From Lachnospiraceae bacterium (GTDB lineage: Bacteria > Bacillota_A > Clostridia > Lachnospirales > Lachnospiraceae): a stretch of DNA of 45,559 nucleotides. Position numbers and translations under genes: made by a program. Shown in pieces: positions 1 through 7,807 of this stretch. The stretch is taken from contig JAFQCI010000049.1 of assembly GCA_017416505.1 (NCBI GenBank), positions 1 to 45,559 on the forward strand, read 5' to 3'. A model generated the notes under the pieces. That model was not told where the DNA came from. It was given only the letters and a program-made list of their open reading frames with translations, and did not search any database. Position 1 is the first letter of the stretch, and each line of letters opens with the position of its first letter.

Positions 1-210
1 ATCTGCGAATTATTCTATGTGTGCTGTGATGACATACAGGACATGGAACTGAGTACTGCGCTTAAACAGTTGCTTGAAATACTGGTAAATGGACTGAAAA
101 ATCAGATGATCACTATCACATCTGAAATCAAAAGTCAACTAATCAATTGGTTTGTGTCCCAGCCTGCATTTATACAGGCTTTATGCCCTGATTTCGGGTG
201 GGAAGTTTGA
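1..210 (+). CDS. C-terminal end of a probable IS4-like transposase (partial)
   Basis: The frame is open to the left edge of the window and ends at a TGA at 208-210, so only about 69 residues of the C-terminus are visible. The tail reads like the helical end of IS4-type DDE transposases of Clostridia: a LFYVCCDDIQDM stretch followed by an amphipathic helix and a short terminal segment. This is recognition of style, not of a catalytic motif; the DDE residues would lie upstream, outside the window. A GTG at 19 could in principle start a 63-residue protein, but it has no ribosome binding site and the frame continues upstream. The gene borders the toxin-antitoxin-rich island at 400-8500, which fits a mobile-element boundary. 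Confidence 0.4.
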   Translation: MCELFYVCCDDIQDMELSTALKQLLEILVNGLKNQMITITSEIKSQLINWFVSQPAFIQALCPDFGWEV

Positions 211-415
211 GTAATTTACCATACTAATTTAAACTTCAAAGCAAATATCAGCAATATTATAGTTTATACTTTTTTATACTAACACACAAAAAATATGTTG
301 TAAATATATATTTTATAGCCAATTTTGATATGTTTAATTCCTCTTTTAAATAAAAAAAATAGTCTGCTATAAATTACTTTATAACAAACCATTTCTTCAT
401 TTCATTATGAATCAT

Positions 416-1531
416 TTACATTTTCTTTTTACTATAACCATCTAAAATAGCATTAATTTGTTTATTCTTTAAGTCATTTACAAATTCTAAACGCCATTGT
501 GGGAAACCAAAACCCGGAGATTGATACTCAAATTGTTTTAATTTAATTAATTCACTTTGTATATCAGGGGTCATTACTTCAATCGCTGTCTGCGTAAAGT
601 CGTCACCTATTCTGGGACCTTGTAAAGACAGATATTCAGCCGCATCATCATGCTCCATCATTCGTGGCAATAATGCATAGTTATGGTCAAATAATGGTGC
701 TAATTTCAGTGGTTCACCAGTATCATTATTAACAATAAAACCATAATTTCCAGCATGACGGTCTATATTGTAACAGATTGCATCAATAACAAGCATTCTC
801 CGGAAATCTTCTTCACAATTAAGTTTATGTGTTATATCTATTACACTTTGAATGGTTGCTTTATTATTGGAATAAGCAGCCATTGGTACAAATCCATATT
901 GTTCTGATGTAAACAATTTACATTTTGAAGCTAAATACTTATGATGATAAACCAGTTCATAGTTGACTGCACGACAACCAATCGCTGTTGTCAGCTGACT
1001 GACAATCACTTCAGAATAAGGTTCCATGCCTGCATTAACACTGCCCGAAGAACCTCTTTTTATCATATAAATATTGTTGTTTTCCCTAATCCAGCATTTT
1101 TCAAAAGAACCCTCTGTTGTTAATTCAGGGGATGTTGATGAAAATTGTTCACCGAATAACCCCACTCCATCAAATGCAATTCTGGCAATCGTATCATCAA
1201 ATGGATTCGTATATAGGGATACATCTTCCCATTTTAAGTCTGATTTTTCAGATTTTACCCAAAATGTATCATTTAATGAGGTACAATGCGTTATATTGAT
1301 AAAACCATTTTTATCATAGCAACCACATCGAATCATCAGTTCTTTTAAATGCTTTCTATGTTTCGCTGCTTGTCTGTTATCCAACCATCGGTTGATGTCT
1401 TGTGAACCATAGGGCATATATGCATCATATGTTTCTTTTACAACATAAGATAATTCACCAAATGCTCTATTTTCTTCCAATAAAGCTACCGGTCTATTTT
1501 TATTCATAAGTAAAAATAGATTATTTGTCAT
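416..1531 (-). CDS. Solitary HipA-like protein kinase
   Basis: A 371-residue protein of the HipA/CtkA-like Ser/Thr kinase fold. Visible signatures are a candidate nucleotide-binding lysine followed by a Ser/Gly loop (MIKRGSSGSVN, about residue 155) and the catalytic region around residues 250-275: D-x4-N-x-DRHAGNYGF, then a downstream FDHN that corresponds to the metal-binding aspartate of HipA proteins. The start was set at 1531 because GGGGTG lies 8 nt upstream; the ATG nine codons earlier has no Shine-Dalgarno sequence. No HipB-like DNA-binding antitoxin gene is adjacent, so this is a lone kinase, not a hipBA pair. The substrate is unknown; HipA relatives phosphorylate tRNA synthetases and other translation factors. 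A lone phage-derived or regulatory kinase is an alternative. Confidence 0.75.
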   Translation of the reverse strand: MTNNLFLLMNKNRPVALLEENRAFGELSYVVKETYDAYMPYGSQDINRWLDNRQAAKHRKHLKELMIRCGCYDKNGFINITHCTSLNDTFWVKSEKSDLKWEDVSLYTNPFDDTIARIAFDGVGLFGEQFSSTSPELTTEGSFEKCWIRENNNIYMIKRGSSGSVNAGMEPYSEVIVSQLTTAIGCRAVNYELVYHHKYLASKCKLFTSEQYGFVPMAAYSNNKATIQSVIDITHKLNCEEDFRRMLVIDAICYNIDRHAGNYGFIVNNDTGEPLKLAPLFDHNYALLPRMMEHDDAAEYLSLQGPRIGDDFTQTAIEVMTPDIQSELIKLKQFEYQSPGFGFPQWRLEFVNDLKNKQINAILDGYSKKKM

Positions 1532-1620
1532 CCGGTCATCACCCCGTTTTTTTTTCATTCTATCATATTTATAAGTATTTAGCTACATTTTATTCCATAC
1601 TTTATCCTCCCACAATTCTA

Positions 1621-2511
1621 CTATTTTGTGTTAAAAGAAACCTCTCCACTTTCTGCTATTTTATCATAAGTGTCAGCATTCTCGATTTCAAACTCTAATT
1701 CCACATTGTCCACGCTGGTAATATCATTTTCTTCCAGGTCTGAATCCATAATTGTAATTTCATCTATGGCATATTTTCCATCGTACACTGTGGATGAAAA
1801 AAATTCATCTACCATATAGCCATTGATGGATAAATCTTCACATCGAACCGTTATGTTCTGCCCACTGTGATTCTCGATATATAATAATACTCCACATCCC
1901 CAGAAGCTATCTTCATTCACGTATTTTCCAACAATCCGGACTCCATTATCGTTATAAAGCTCTGTTCCACTATCATCAGGCTGAATCTCCATCTCATCAT
2001 AAAGTGAAGTCTTTATTACGATGCAATCTGTTTCATAAAGTCTTTCATAACTTTCGCTGTCATACACATAAAAATAAAGTTCAACCTGCCCAATATTTTT
2101 AATTTCTGCTTCCTCTAATTCACTCTCAGAAAAATACAAGGTTTCATTCGCCTTTTTCCCTGCTGCCACCTGTGCGGAAAAAAGATTGGTAATCATGCAG
2201 TTATTTACGATAACAGGTTCACATCCTACAGAATAATTCTTATCTGACTGATTATCCAAAGAAAACTTAATTCCGGTTCCCCAGATATCATCTTCTTCCA
2301 TAGACATTGCGGTAACTGTAAGACCTTCATATTCAAAACAAAGCTGTTCTTCTATGGATACTTCTTTTTTTGTATTCTTTGCTTCTTCCTTATTTTCTAC
2401 TTCAATTTCTTTTTTTTCATCCTCTTCCGTTTCGCTAACACATCCGGCTAATCCGGCTCCAAGCAGTAACATCATGGAACAGGTAAGGATTTTTTTCAAA
2501 GTACATTTCAT
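1621..2511 (-). CDS. Lipoprotein with two tandem homologous domains
   Basis: The N-terminus is a lipoprotein signal peptide with lipobox LAGC (Cys at residue 24), then a charged Glu/Lys linker. Two similar domains of about 105 residues follow. Each has a WG-x-G-hydrophobic strand, a 'DN/EN-x-S/H' turn, a 'V-x-C-E' strand, a 'NNCMI/NGYMV' strand, an 'E-x-x-I' segment and a 'VEL-x-F' strand, so the second repeats the first at moderate identity. The fold is likely an all-beta, Ig-like extracellular domain of the DUF4352/DUF5067 kind; this is inferred from the pattern. The start at 2511 has AGGGAG 7 nt upstream; an ATG at 2517 is an alternative. The upstream small membrane protein ends 20 bp away, so the two are probably co-transcribed. 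Confidence 0.75.
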   Translation of the reverse strand: MKCTLKKILTCSMMLLLGAGLAGCVSETEEDEKKEIEVENKEEAKNTKKEVSIEEQLCFEYEGLTVTAMSMEEDDIWGTGIKFSLDNQSDKNYSVGCEPVIVNNCMITNLFSAQVAAGKKANETLYFSESELEEAEIKNIGQVELYFYVYDSESYERLYETDCIVIKTSLYDEMEIQPDDSGTELYNDNGVRIVGKYVNEDSFWGCGVLLYIENHSGQNITVRCEDLSINGYMVDEFFSSTVYDGKYAIDEITIMDSDLEENDITSVDNVELEFEIENADTYDKIAESGEVSFNTK

Positions 2512-2530
2512 AAGCATTCTCCCTTCCTGC

Positions 2531-2896
2531 CTATTCCTTATCATCCGGCTTATTTTTCTTTGTAAAAATAGTACCTACGATAAAGATTGCAGCAAAAATA
2601 AAACTTAAAACGGACCAGATTTTTAAATCACTGTAAGAACCATAATTTGCGATTCCCATCAGTCCGCCAAAGAAATAAAATCCACCTGAAACAAATCCAC
2701 CGCCAATACCCTTTCTGGTTGCAATACCAACGATTCCGGCTATCAGCATACAAAATGCCAACATGACACCTGCTGTTCCACTCACTTCACCATTTTCCGC
2801 CAATGAATTTCCTACTCCGACCGCACAGGACTGGAAAGAAATCAGGAAAAAAAGAACGATACTGATAATTCCAATTACTAATTTTGTTGTTTTCAT
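2531..2896 (-). CDS. Small four-helix membrane protein
   Basis: A 121-residue protein with about four hydrophobic segments (residues 5-27, 42-58, 67-85 and 92-112) and a charged KKNKPDDKE tail, so probably integral in the cytoplasmic membrane. The glycine-rich middle (GIGGGFVSGGFYFFGG) suggests tight helix packing. The start at 2896 is preceded by GGAGG at 6 nt; the GTG/ATG four codons earlier is not supported. The downstream lipoprotein starts about 20 bp after its stop, which suggests a two-gene operon. No function can be assigned from sequence. Confidence 0.7.
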   Translation of the reverse strand: MKTTKLVIGIISIVLFFLISFQSCAVGVGNSLAENGEVSGTAGVMLAFCMLIAGIVGIATRKGIGGGFVSGGFYFFGGLMGIANYGSYSDLKIWSVLSFIFAAIFIVGTIFTKKNKPDDKE

Positions 2897-2970
2897 ATAT
2901 TCCTCCATTCTTCTGCTATTATTTTGCAGAAACTTTTTGTTTTTTGTATTGTAACGGAAGAATATGCAAA

Positions 2971-2995
2971 TTTGTTATGCTGTCAGCATAACAAA
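2971..2995. repeat. Perfect 11-bp palindrome with 3-nt loop
   Basis: TTTGTTATGCT at 2971-2981 and AGCATAACAAA at 2985-2995 pair perfectly around GTC. It sits about 75 bp upstream of the membrane-protein start at 2896 and downstream of the kinase gene. It lacks a clear T-run on the minus strand, so it may be an operator as well as a weak terminator. Confidence 0.45.
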
Positions 2996-3024
2996 TAAAA
3001 TTTTTATAAGTTAACATAAAATTA

Positions 3025-3062
3025 TCCCACCAAGATAATCTCATAGGATTTTCTTAGTGGGA
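3025..3062 (-). terminator. Hairpin after the Ser/Thr kinase gene
   Basis: TCCCAC-c-AAGA (3025-3035) pairs with TCTT-a-GTGGGA (3052-3062). It starts 10 bp beyond the kinase stop codon and is followed on the minus strand by an AT-rich stretch with TTTT, consistent with a terminator. Confidence 0.5.
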
Positions 3063-3071
3063 CAGTCCCAT

Positions 3072-4124
3072 TTATGTAATTGGAATACCTAAAATCATAA
3101 GTCCAGACAACATAGAACCAATTCCTAGTAAAGTATAGGTAATTCGTTGATTTCGTCTGGATGAACCATTGGAAAAAGGAAGCTTGTCCCAGATTCCAAG
3201 GAAATTATTAAAACAAAAATAGGGAATTAAAATTGTAAATATCCATGAAACCGTATATTGGATACGGGCTTCTACTGTTTTTGTAATTACAAAGGTAAGA
3301 ATCGAAAAAAATAAAAATACAAAATATGCTATGGAAGACAGGACTACCACTACGGTATATTTACTTCTTAGTCCTGGTATTTCCCGGATGATTTTATCCA
3401 AGAAACCATCTCCATTAGTTTTATTACAAAGAACATATTTCAACTCACTCATGGATTTATACCGTTGTTTCGAATCGATTTGGGTACATTTTCGAACAAT
3501 CTTTCCTAAAAAGCCTTCTGCTGGTACTTCATTAGGCATTTTCCCTGTAACCATTACGTTGATAAGTACCCCTAAAGCATAGATATCCGTCTGGGCATCA
3601 CTTTGGTTAAAACCAAACTGTTCCGGAGCCGCATATCCTACCGTTCCGAGAATTACTGTATCACTGTTTTTACCTTCCGAAAAAGAACGGACGATGCCAT
3701 AATCAATAATCTTCACATTTCCATCTGATGATATAATAATATTATTAGGATTGATATCTCTGTGAACCAGACCACTTTTATGAAGTGCCTCAAGCCCGTC
3801 GCAAATCTGTATGGCATACTTGACAACTTCCTCTTGTGTGATATGCTTTTTATTACGCAGAATATCAGAAAGAGAATCACCGGATATATATTCCCTTATT
3901 ACCTTGGCAGTATTCTCTTCCTCCTTAATATACATTATTTTCGCCAGATATAGTGTATCCATCCCGGCTATGCTCTGGTAATAAGCAAGATTTGACTTAT
4001 CAATGGTTTTTACCACATACAGTTTTTTTGTAGGTTCATAAAGGCATAAATTTGTACTGTCACTGAAAGTTGCAATGATTTTTAAATTATCATAGATATA
4101 CGACCATAATAGTGAATCTTCCAT
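3072..4124 (-). CDS. Membrane-anchored Ser/Thr protein kinase
   Basis: A 350-residue Hanks-type kinase followed by a membrane region. The catalytic loop HRDINPNN lies near residue 120, the metal-binding DYG (in place of DFG) near 140, and the P+1 region APEQFG near 168, all in the right order. The N-terminal glycine loop is not obvious, although a VVKT lysine strand is present near residue 33. Residues 250-350 contain about four hydrophobic segments, so the C-terminus is membrane embedded. There are no PASTA repeats. GGAGG lies 4 nt before the ATG at 4124. It is divergently transcribed from an XRE regulator at 4251, which makes that regulator the natural candidate for controlling it or being its substrate. 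Confidence 0.85.
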   Translation of the reverse strand: MEDSLLWSYIYDNLKIIATFSDSTNLCLYEPTKKLYVVKTIDKSNLAYYQSIAGMDTLYLAKIMYIKEEENTAKVIREYISGDSLSDILRNKKHITQEEVVKYAIQICDGLEALHKSGLVHRDINPNNIIISSDGNVKIIDYGIVRSFSEGKNSDTVILGTVGYAAPEQFGFNQSDAQTDIYALGVLINVMVTGKMPNEVPAEGFLGKIVRKCTQIDSKQRYKSMSELKYVLCNKTNGDGFLDKIIREIPGLRSKYTVVVVLSSIAYFVFLFFSILTFVITKTVEARIQYTVSWIFTILIPYFCFNNFLGIWDKLPFSNGSSRRNQRITYTLLGIGSMLSGLMILGIPIT

Positions 4125-4156
4125 GTTTCCTCCTTGGTATAGCGCCTAGATATTAA

Positions 4157-4216
4157 GTAATTGCGAAACTATAAAAACTTATATTGAGTGATACAATATT
4201 TTAGTTTCCCAATTAC
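4157..4216. repeat. Family C palindromic repeat, copy C1
   Basis: GTAATTGCGAAACTA (4157-4171) and TAGTTTCCCAATTAC (4202-4216) are inverted with one mismatch around an AT-rich loop. The same arms recur at 19373-19459. This copy lies in the divergent promoter region between the kinase (4124) and the XRE gene (4251), where it could also act as an operator. Confidence 0.65.
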
Positions 4217-4250
4217 CTACCCCTTAAATATTTATGAAAGGATTGATATT

Positions 4251-4679
4251 ATGAAAAAAACAACCCAGGAATTACTTAATTTAATGAACAATACTAAAAA
4301 TTACCATGAATATTATAATGCAAACCAGGAAGATATTTCAAGTGGTCATATGAAAATTGACCGCGCATTAAATGCTTTACTTATTGATAAAGGACTGAAA
4401 AAATCCGAGGTCATTGCCCGTTCTGGTCTGGAAAATCATTATGCCTACCAGATATTATCCGGAACCAAGGTTCCCACCCGAGACAAAGTAATTATGCTAT
4501 GTATCGGTATGGGACTGTCCGTAGAAGAGTTTCAACGCCTGTTAAAAATCACCGGTTACGCCCAGTTATATAGCAAAAATGAAAGAGATAACGTGATTCT
4601 TTATGGCGTAACAAAGAAACTTTCTATCATAGATATCAATGACATATTGTATGAAATGGGATATGAATTACTAAAATGA
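4251..4679 (+). CDS. XRE-like helix-turn-helix regulator
   Basis: A 142-residue protein with an N-terminal helical lead and a Cro/C1-type helix-turn-helix at about residues 36-90: LNALLIDKGLKKSEVIARSG, then the recognition part (H-x-Y-x-I-L-x-G-x-x-x-P-x-R-D) and an LCIGMGLSVEEFQRLL helix. The C-terminus is not recognised. The start at 4251 has AAAGGA 8 nt upstream; the longer frame from 4188 crosses the family C palindrome and has no ribosome binding site. It is divergent from the Ser/Thr kinase at 3072-4124, and the shared intergenic region contains a 15-bp inverted repeat. Regulation of the kinase or phosphorylation by it is an inference from this pairing. Confidence 0.75.
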   Translation: MKKTTQELLNLMNNTKNYHEYYNANQEDISSGHMKIDRALNALLIDKGLKKSEVIARSGLENHYAYQILSGTKVPTRDKVIMLCIGMGLSVEEFQRLLKITGYAQLYSKNERDNVILYGVTKKLSIIDINDILYEMGYELLK

Positions 4680-4681
4680 TA

Positions 4682-4813
4682 GTTACTGTTCACACGTGAA
4701 CAGTAACTATTGGTTTTTGCATGCAAATTCGCTACGCGAAGCAAAAACCAACTCCTGAATCATGCTATTACGTACCCTGACAGCAAGTGTCAGGGTACTG
4801 TGTGTACAGTAAC
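4682..4813 (+). repeat. Family A structured repeat, copy A1 (132 bp)
   Basis: Ends are GTTACTGT and ACAGTAAC. There are three hairpins. The first is GTTACTGTTCAC/GTGAACAGTAAC (4682-4707). The second is TTGGTTTTTGC (4710-4720)/GCAAAAACCAA (4741-4751), with a nested TTCGC/GCGAA. The third is TACCCTGACA (4773-4782)/TGTCAGGGTA (4788-4797) around GCAAG. The linker CTCCTGAATCA joins hairpins 2 and 3. The element begins 3 bp after the XRE stop codon, between convergent genes. Confidence 0.8.
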
Positions 4814-4831
4814 AAATGATGCTCCCCCGTT

Positions 4832-5950
4832 TTACCCCTTACTTATGGGACTTGCATTCATTAAAACGAATTTTCCTTTTAGGTTAGTAAACTTATACAA
4901 AACACTTCCATAGGCGGTTTTTGGTGCAACATTACCTGCTGGATATTCGCATACCTGCATCTGACCTTGATTCCACTCATATACCTTTACTGTAGCCATA
5001 TTATTTTGAAAAATGTAGGAATGAAAAACCACTTCCTTCACATAGGTAAACTGACCTTGTCTTCGAATATTCCATTTACCAATACGGGCTAATAACCAAT
5101 AAAACAACACCATGCCGGCATATATTGCGGTGGCAATTGGCAGACTTTTCGATAAAGGGTACCCATCTATTCCATCTATACCTAAAATAATACAAATAAT
5201 TAGTAAACAAACTGCTATCACTATGCCACAAACTTTTACTCCTTTTAAATTAGCACCTTGTACCGCATTTACATGCCAGTCTGCATAAGATGCTCTTTCA
5301 TTTTCTGAAATAGCATGTCCTTCTTTTTCAATCTTTGCCATATTAGGATGTGGAAGACGGGTATATTGTTCTATTCCTTCTGCAAGAGGATAGTCCGATG
5401 TACCATTCGGTATCATCCCTTTCAATTCATCATTCAGTTTTACAAGTTGAAAATCAGAATCCCCACCATATAAAACAAGAATCCTTTTCCCTATATCTTC
5501 TGGCATAATATCATAAGCACAGGAAGGATAATCAATAATAATTGGTCTGCCATCTTCATCTTTCACATCATCTTCTATGTAAGAAAATTTATCTGCAGCA
5601 TCAACTGCAACGATGGTAGCCCCATTTACCATAATATTTTTTTGTTTTGTAAAAAGTTTTGCCTCTTTTTTTACTCTTAGCGCATTCATAATACCAGAGA
5701 CAACAATCTCACAAGCAAAAAATAAGATTAAAATTCCCAGTTTTATTTTTGACTCTGTAATTTGAATCCTATTTCCAAATTTTACTCCAAGGAAGATTAC
5801 CACTGTAAATGTTAAAATAATAGAAATAAATAAACTAACATAAACAGGGCCAAACTTACTATGGGATGCTGTCTGGAAAATTCCTTTTAACATCTGTTCC
5901 CTGTTTTTATATAGTAATTCTTTTTCTGATTCTGTGCATAACCGTTTCAT
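4832..5950 (-). CDS. Unknown integral membrane protein
   Basis: A 372-residue protein with two hydrophobic segments near the N-terminus (about residues 38-57 and 70-90), a soluble middle of about 140 residues, and two more segments near residues 240-260 and 268-290, followed by a beta-rich C-terminal domain. The topology suggests two helical hairpins with cytoplasmic loops. No family motif is recognised. The start has AAAGGA 7-8 nt upstream. It converges on the XRE gene, with the family A repeat A1 between the two 3' ends. It could belong with the neighbouring kinase/regulator pair, but nothing in the sequence proves this. Confidence 0.65.
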   Translation of the reverse strand: MKRLCTESEKELLYKNREQMLKGIFQTASHSKFGPVYVSLFISIILTFTVVIFLGVKFGNRIQITESKIKLGILILFFACEIVVSGIMNALRVKKEAKLFTKQKNIMVNGATIVAVDAADKFSYIEDDVKDEDGRPIIIDYPSCAYDIMPEDIGKRILVLYGGDSDFQLVKLNDELKGMIPNGTSDYPLAEGIEQYTRLPHPNMAKIEKEGHAISENERASYADWHVNAVQGANLKGVKVCGIVIAVCLLIICIILGIDGIDGYPLSKSLPIATAIYAGMVLFYWLLARIGKWNIRRQGQFTYVKEVVFHSYIFQNNMATVKVYEWNQGQMQVCEYPAGNVAPKTAYGSVLYKFTNLKGKFVLMNASPISKG

Positions 5951-6110
5951 AATTTCATCCTTTCTTTATGCTATCTTCTACGACTTATTATGACAGATAT
6001 TACCACGAATTTCAATCGTCAGATTTTTCCCTTTTAAGGATTCTGTGTATGACGATGGAGGCATTTTTTATATGATTCTCTGTATATTTTCCCTTAAAAT
6101 TACAAAAAAC

Positions 6111-6230
6111 AAAGACCTATATTACGATGCACTCGGTCAAGCTCAAACAGGTTGGCATGATGGTACAGAGGATGCTGTTCCATTTATCAAATATCTGTTT
6201 GGAACAATTCTTGCTACGTATTCAAACTAA
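6111..6230 (+). pseudogene. Fic-domain protein, C-terminal remnant
   Basis: The frame encodes KDLYYDALGQAQTGWHDG followed by EDAVPFIKYLFGTILATY. This closely resembles the segment after the Fic core in Fic/AMPylase proteins (YYDAL, GWH-D/E-G, PFxxYLLGxIL). The catalytic HPFxxGNGR region is absent upstream, and the frame is open only from about 6045. It is a relic rather than a gene. The neighbouring Doc-like toxin belongs to the same superfamily but is a separate, intact gene on the other strand. Confidence 0.6.
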
Positions 6231-6291
6231 AATAATTGCCCTTAAAAATCCATCTTTACCTTAAAATAAGACAATATTTAAGGGAACGTTC

Positions 6292-6349
6292 ATATTATTA
6301 AGGTTAAGCATCTGCTCCGGCAGATGCTTTTCTTACATCTTAATAATAT
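6292..6349. terminator. Nested hairpin at the end of the Doc-like gene
   Basis: The outer arms ATATTATTAAG (6292-6302)/CTTAATAATAT (6339-6349) enclose AAGCATCTG (6306-6314)/CAGATGCTT (6321-6329), followed by TTCTT on the plus strand. Both stems are perfect. The right outer arm contains the stop codon of the Doc-like gene. Confidence 0.6.
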
Positions 6350-6795
6350 TCCTCATCAACAGAAATCGCATTAAAAATGTCCAATTTCAATTCTTCATCT
6401 GTATCATATGTATAATTTAATATAGCCTCAAGAATCCTGCGCAATAGGTTTTCATCTATATGACCTGCTGCCACATGATAACTGATATTTTCCATCTCTC
6501 TAAAATACACATTTGCAACTGCCATATACCCATTTTTCAACAAAAACATCGCAGTCAAAGTTATAGCAATTCTTTTATTTCCGTCCGAAAAGCAATGAAA
6601 TTTACATGCACAAAAGAATAGATGCAGAAGCTTGTCTAAAAACGTAGGATAATAATCATCGTTTTGAATATGAAATAAAACACTCTCTAATTTACCTGTA
6701 TCAAGTTCACCATAGTCACCACCACCACTATTCTTTATAGTAGCTTGATGAATTTCCTTGGCTTCCTCAATGGATAAATAATTTATACCTGTCAT
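6340..6795 (-). CDS. doc: Doc (death-on-curing) family toxin
   Basis: A 151-residue Fic/Doc superfamily protein. It begins with the Doc-type NYLSIEEAKEIHQ segment and carries the core motif HCFSDGNKR near residues 68-76, matching Doc's H-x-F-x-D-G-N-K-R. Doc proteins phosphorylate EF-Tu rather than AMPylating. The ATG overlaps the last base of the upstream gene's TAA, so the two are translationally coupled, as in antitoxin-toxin operons. The upstream 196-residue protein is not a recognisable Phd antitoxin. The core motif has Cys in place of Pro after His, which is a conservative change seen in some relatives. Activity is inferred. Confidence 0.75.
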   Translation of the reverse strand: MTGINYLSIEEAKEIHQATIKNSGGGDYGELDTGKLESVLFHIQNDDYYPTFLDKLLHLFFCACKFHCFSDGNKRIAITLTAMFLLKNGYMAVANVYFREMENISYHVAAGHIDENLLRRILEAILNYTYDTDEELKLDIFNAISVDEEYY

Positions 6796-7385
6796 TAGCT
6801 ACGCTCCTTTAATCGAACAAGAACATCTTGATTTTCCTTCATTAATTTCTCTAATTCATCTCCAGCCACGCCCAGAAACTTTTCATATTCTTCGGCATCA
6901 AGTGGCTTTATATATTCTTCCAATTGATAATGAAACGCATCCCTTAATGCCATATCTCGACTTGCCATCTTTGTTCTGGCTCTTACTATTAAAGGTTTCC
7001 ATAAAGGCAAAGTTTCAAAGGAACTGAATAAATCAGACATTTCCCAGTTATTTAGCCTACGTCCTAGTTTCTCGGATTGGTCTTTAATCATTGCCGCCAA
7101 TCCACATTCATAAGATGCAATTAAATCCAACACTTCTGAATACATGGTGTCTCTCGCATTATCTTTCTTTGAAAGATGTAATATTTGCTTATATTCTTGG
7201 GCTTTTTCTTTAAAAATACTCTGATAAATTTTGTCCGTGTAAATAGCGTATTTACTATTCCCCATAGTAACATGAATAATGATCTTGTTTGTGGTCTCAT
7301 ATACACCAGATGTTACAACAAATGAGATTTCCTTATTTACCATGGTTTCTGTTATCTTTGTCTGTAACTCTGTGGGATATGTCAA
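6795..7385 (-). CDS. Hypothetical protein upstream of doc, possible antitoxin or 5'-damaged gene
   Basis: A 196-residue soluble, charged, mostly helical protein. The C-terminal half (LEEYIKPLDAEEYEKFLGV, then DELEKLMKENQDVLVRL) looks coiled. The only in-frame start at the 5' end is a TTG with no ribosome binding site; an ATG at 7343 is an alternative. Upstream, in another frame, lies an ORF6N-domain fossil that ends in AFTEK, and this frame continues with KGTYTL just as ORF6N proteins do. The present gene may therefore be the distal part of an ORF6N protein cut off by a frameshift in the A-run near 7400. Its 1-bp overlap with doc argues for a functional partnership. Antitoxin function is a guess. 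Confidence 0.5.
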   Translation of the reverse strand: MTYPTELQTKITETMVNKEISFVVTSGVYETTNKIIIHVTMGNSKYAIYTDKIYQSIFKEKAQEYKQILHLSKKDNARDTMYSEVLDLIASYECGLAAMIKDQSEKLGRRLNNWEMSDLFSSFETLPLWKPLIVRARTKMASRDMALRDAFHYQLEEYIKPLDAEEYEKFLGVAGDELEKLMKENQDVLVRLKERS

Positions 7386-7526
7386 TGTATAAGTACCTTT
7401 TTCTCAGTAAACGCATGTGGTAAGTATCCAGAACCTCCCCAACTTGAGGTCAAAAAATTTGACCTCAAGTTTTCGACTTCTTCTCGAGTAAGCTTAAATC
7501 GAAAATCCTCTTCTCTATCTTTTCTA
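7382..7526 (-). pseudogene. ORF6N-domain fossil of a phage antirepressor
   Basis: The minus strand reads DREEDFRFKLTREEVENL, RSNFLTSSWGGSGYLPHAFTEK, then KVLIH and a stop. This matches the ORF6N consensus (F-x-F-x-L-T-x-E-E-x-x-N-L-R-S, then TSSWGG, then LP-x-AFTEQG). There is no start codon or ribosome binding site, and a stop lies just upstream. A perfect 14-bp palindrome (7441-7454/7458-7471) falls inside it. Confidence 0.65.
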
Positions 7527-7535
7527 CATCACAAC

Positions 7536-7697
7536 TCAATATATATCCAGTTTTAACAACAATTTCTCTATAGCCTTACAATTTAATACAACATCGTAAT
7601 AGGAAACTTTCAGCTGCATCTCAATCATCTTCTGATTCTGGACTTCCATTACTGCCTATAAATCGGCATTTCTTTCGTGCTCTCTGCTCAAAATCAT
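7536..7697 (-). pseudogene. KilAC-like antirepressor fossil
   Basis: The frame reads MILSREHERNADL, stop, then AVMEVQNQKMIEMQ and LKVSYYDVVLNCKAIEK. The second part matches the coiled lead and first strand of phage antirepressor KilAC (ANT) domains (typically E-x-K-x-x-YYD-x-VL-x-C-K). It has an internal TAG at codon 14 and ends early. With the adjacent ORF6N fossil it marks a decayed prophage antirepressor. Confidence 0.5.
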
Positions 7698-7772
7698 TTT
7701 CTCGAATAATTTTTGCTGACTATACTATACTAATCGTGGAAGGAATTTTCTTATTTGATACCGGAAATTACC

Positions 7773-7801
7773 TTGACAAAAGTAAAAAAACCGCATAGTA
7801 T
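7773..7801 (+). promoter_or_regulatory. Promoter of the type III antitoxin RNA
   Basis: A consensus TTGACA at 7773-7778 and TAGTAT at 7796-7801 are separated by exactly 17 bp. Transcription would start near 7808, just before the tandem repeats. Confidence 0.75.
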
Positions 7802-7807
7802 ATAAGT

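Noticed and set aside
211..415. Possible gene or element between the transposase tail and the HipA-like gene
   Set aside because: Very AT-rich, no open frame with a ribosome binding site and no clear inverted repeat was seen.
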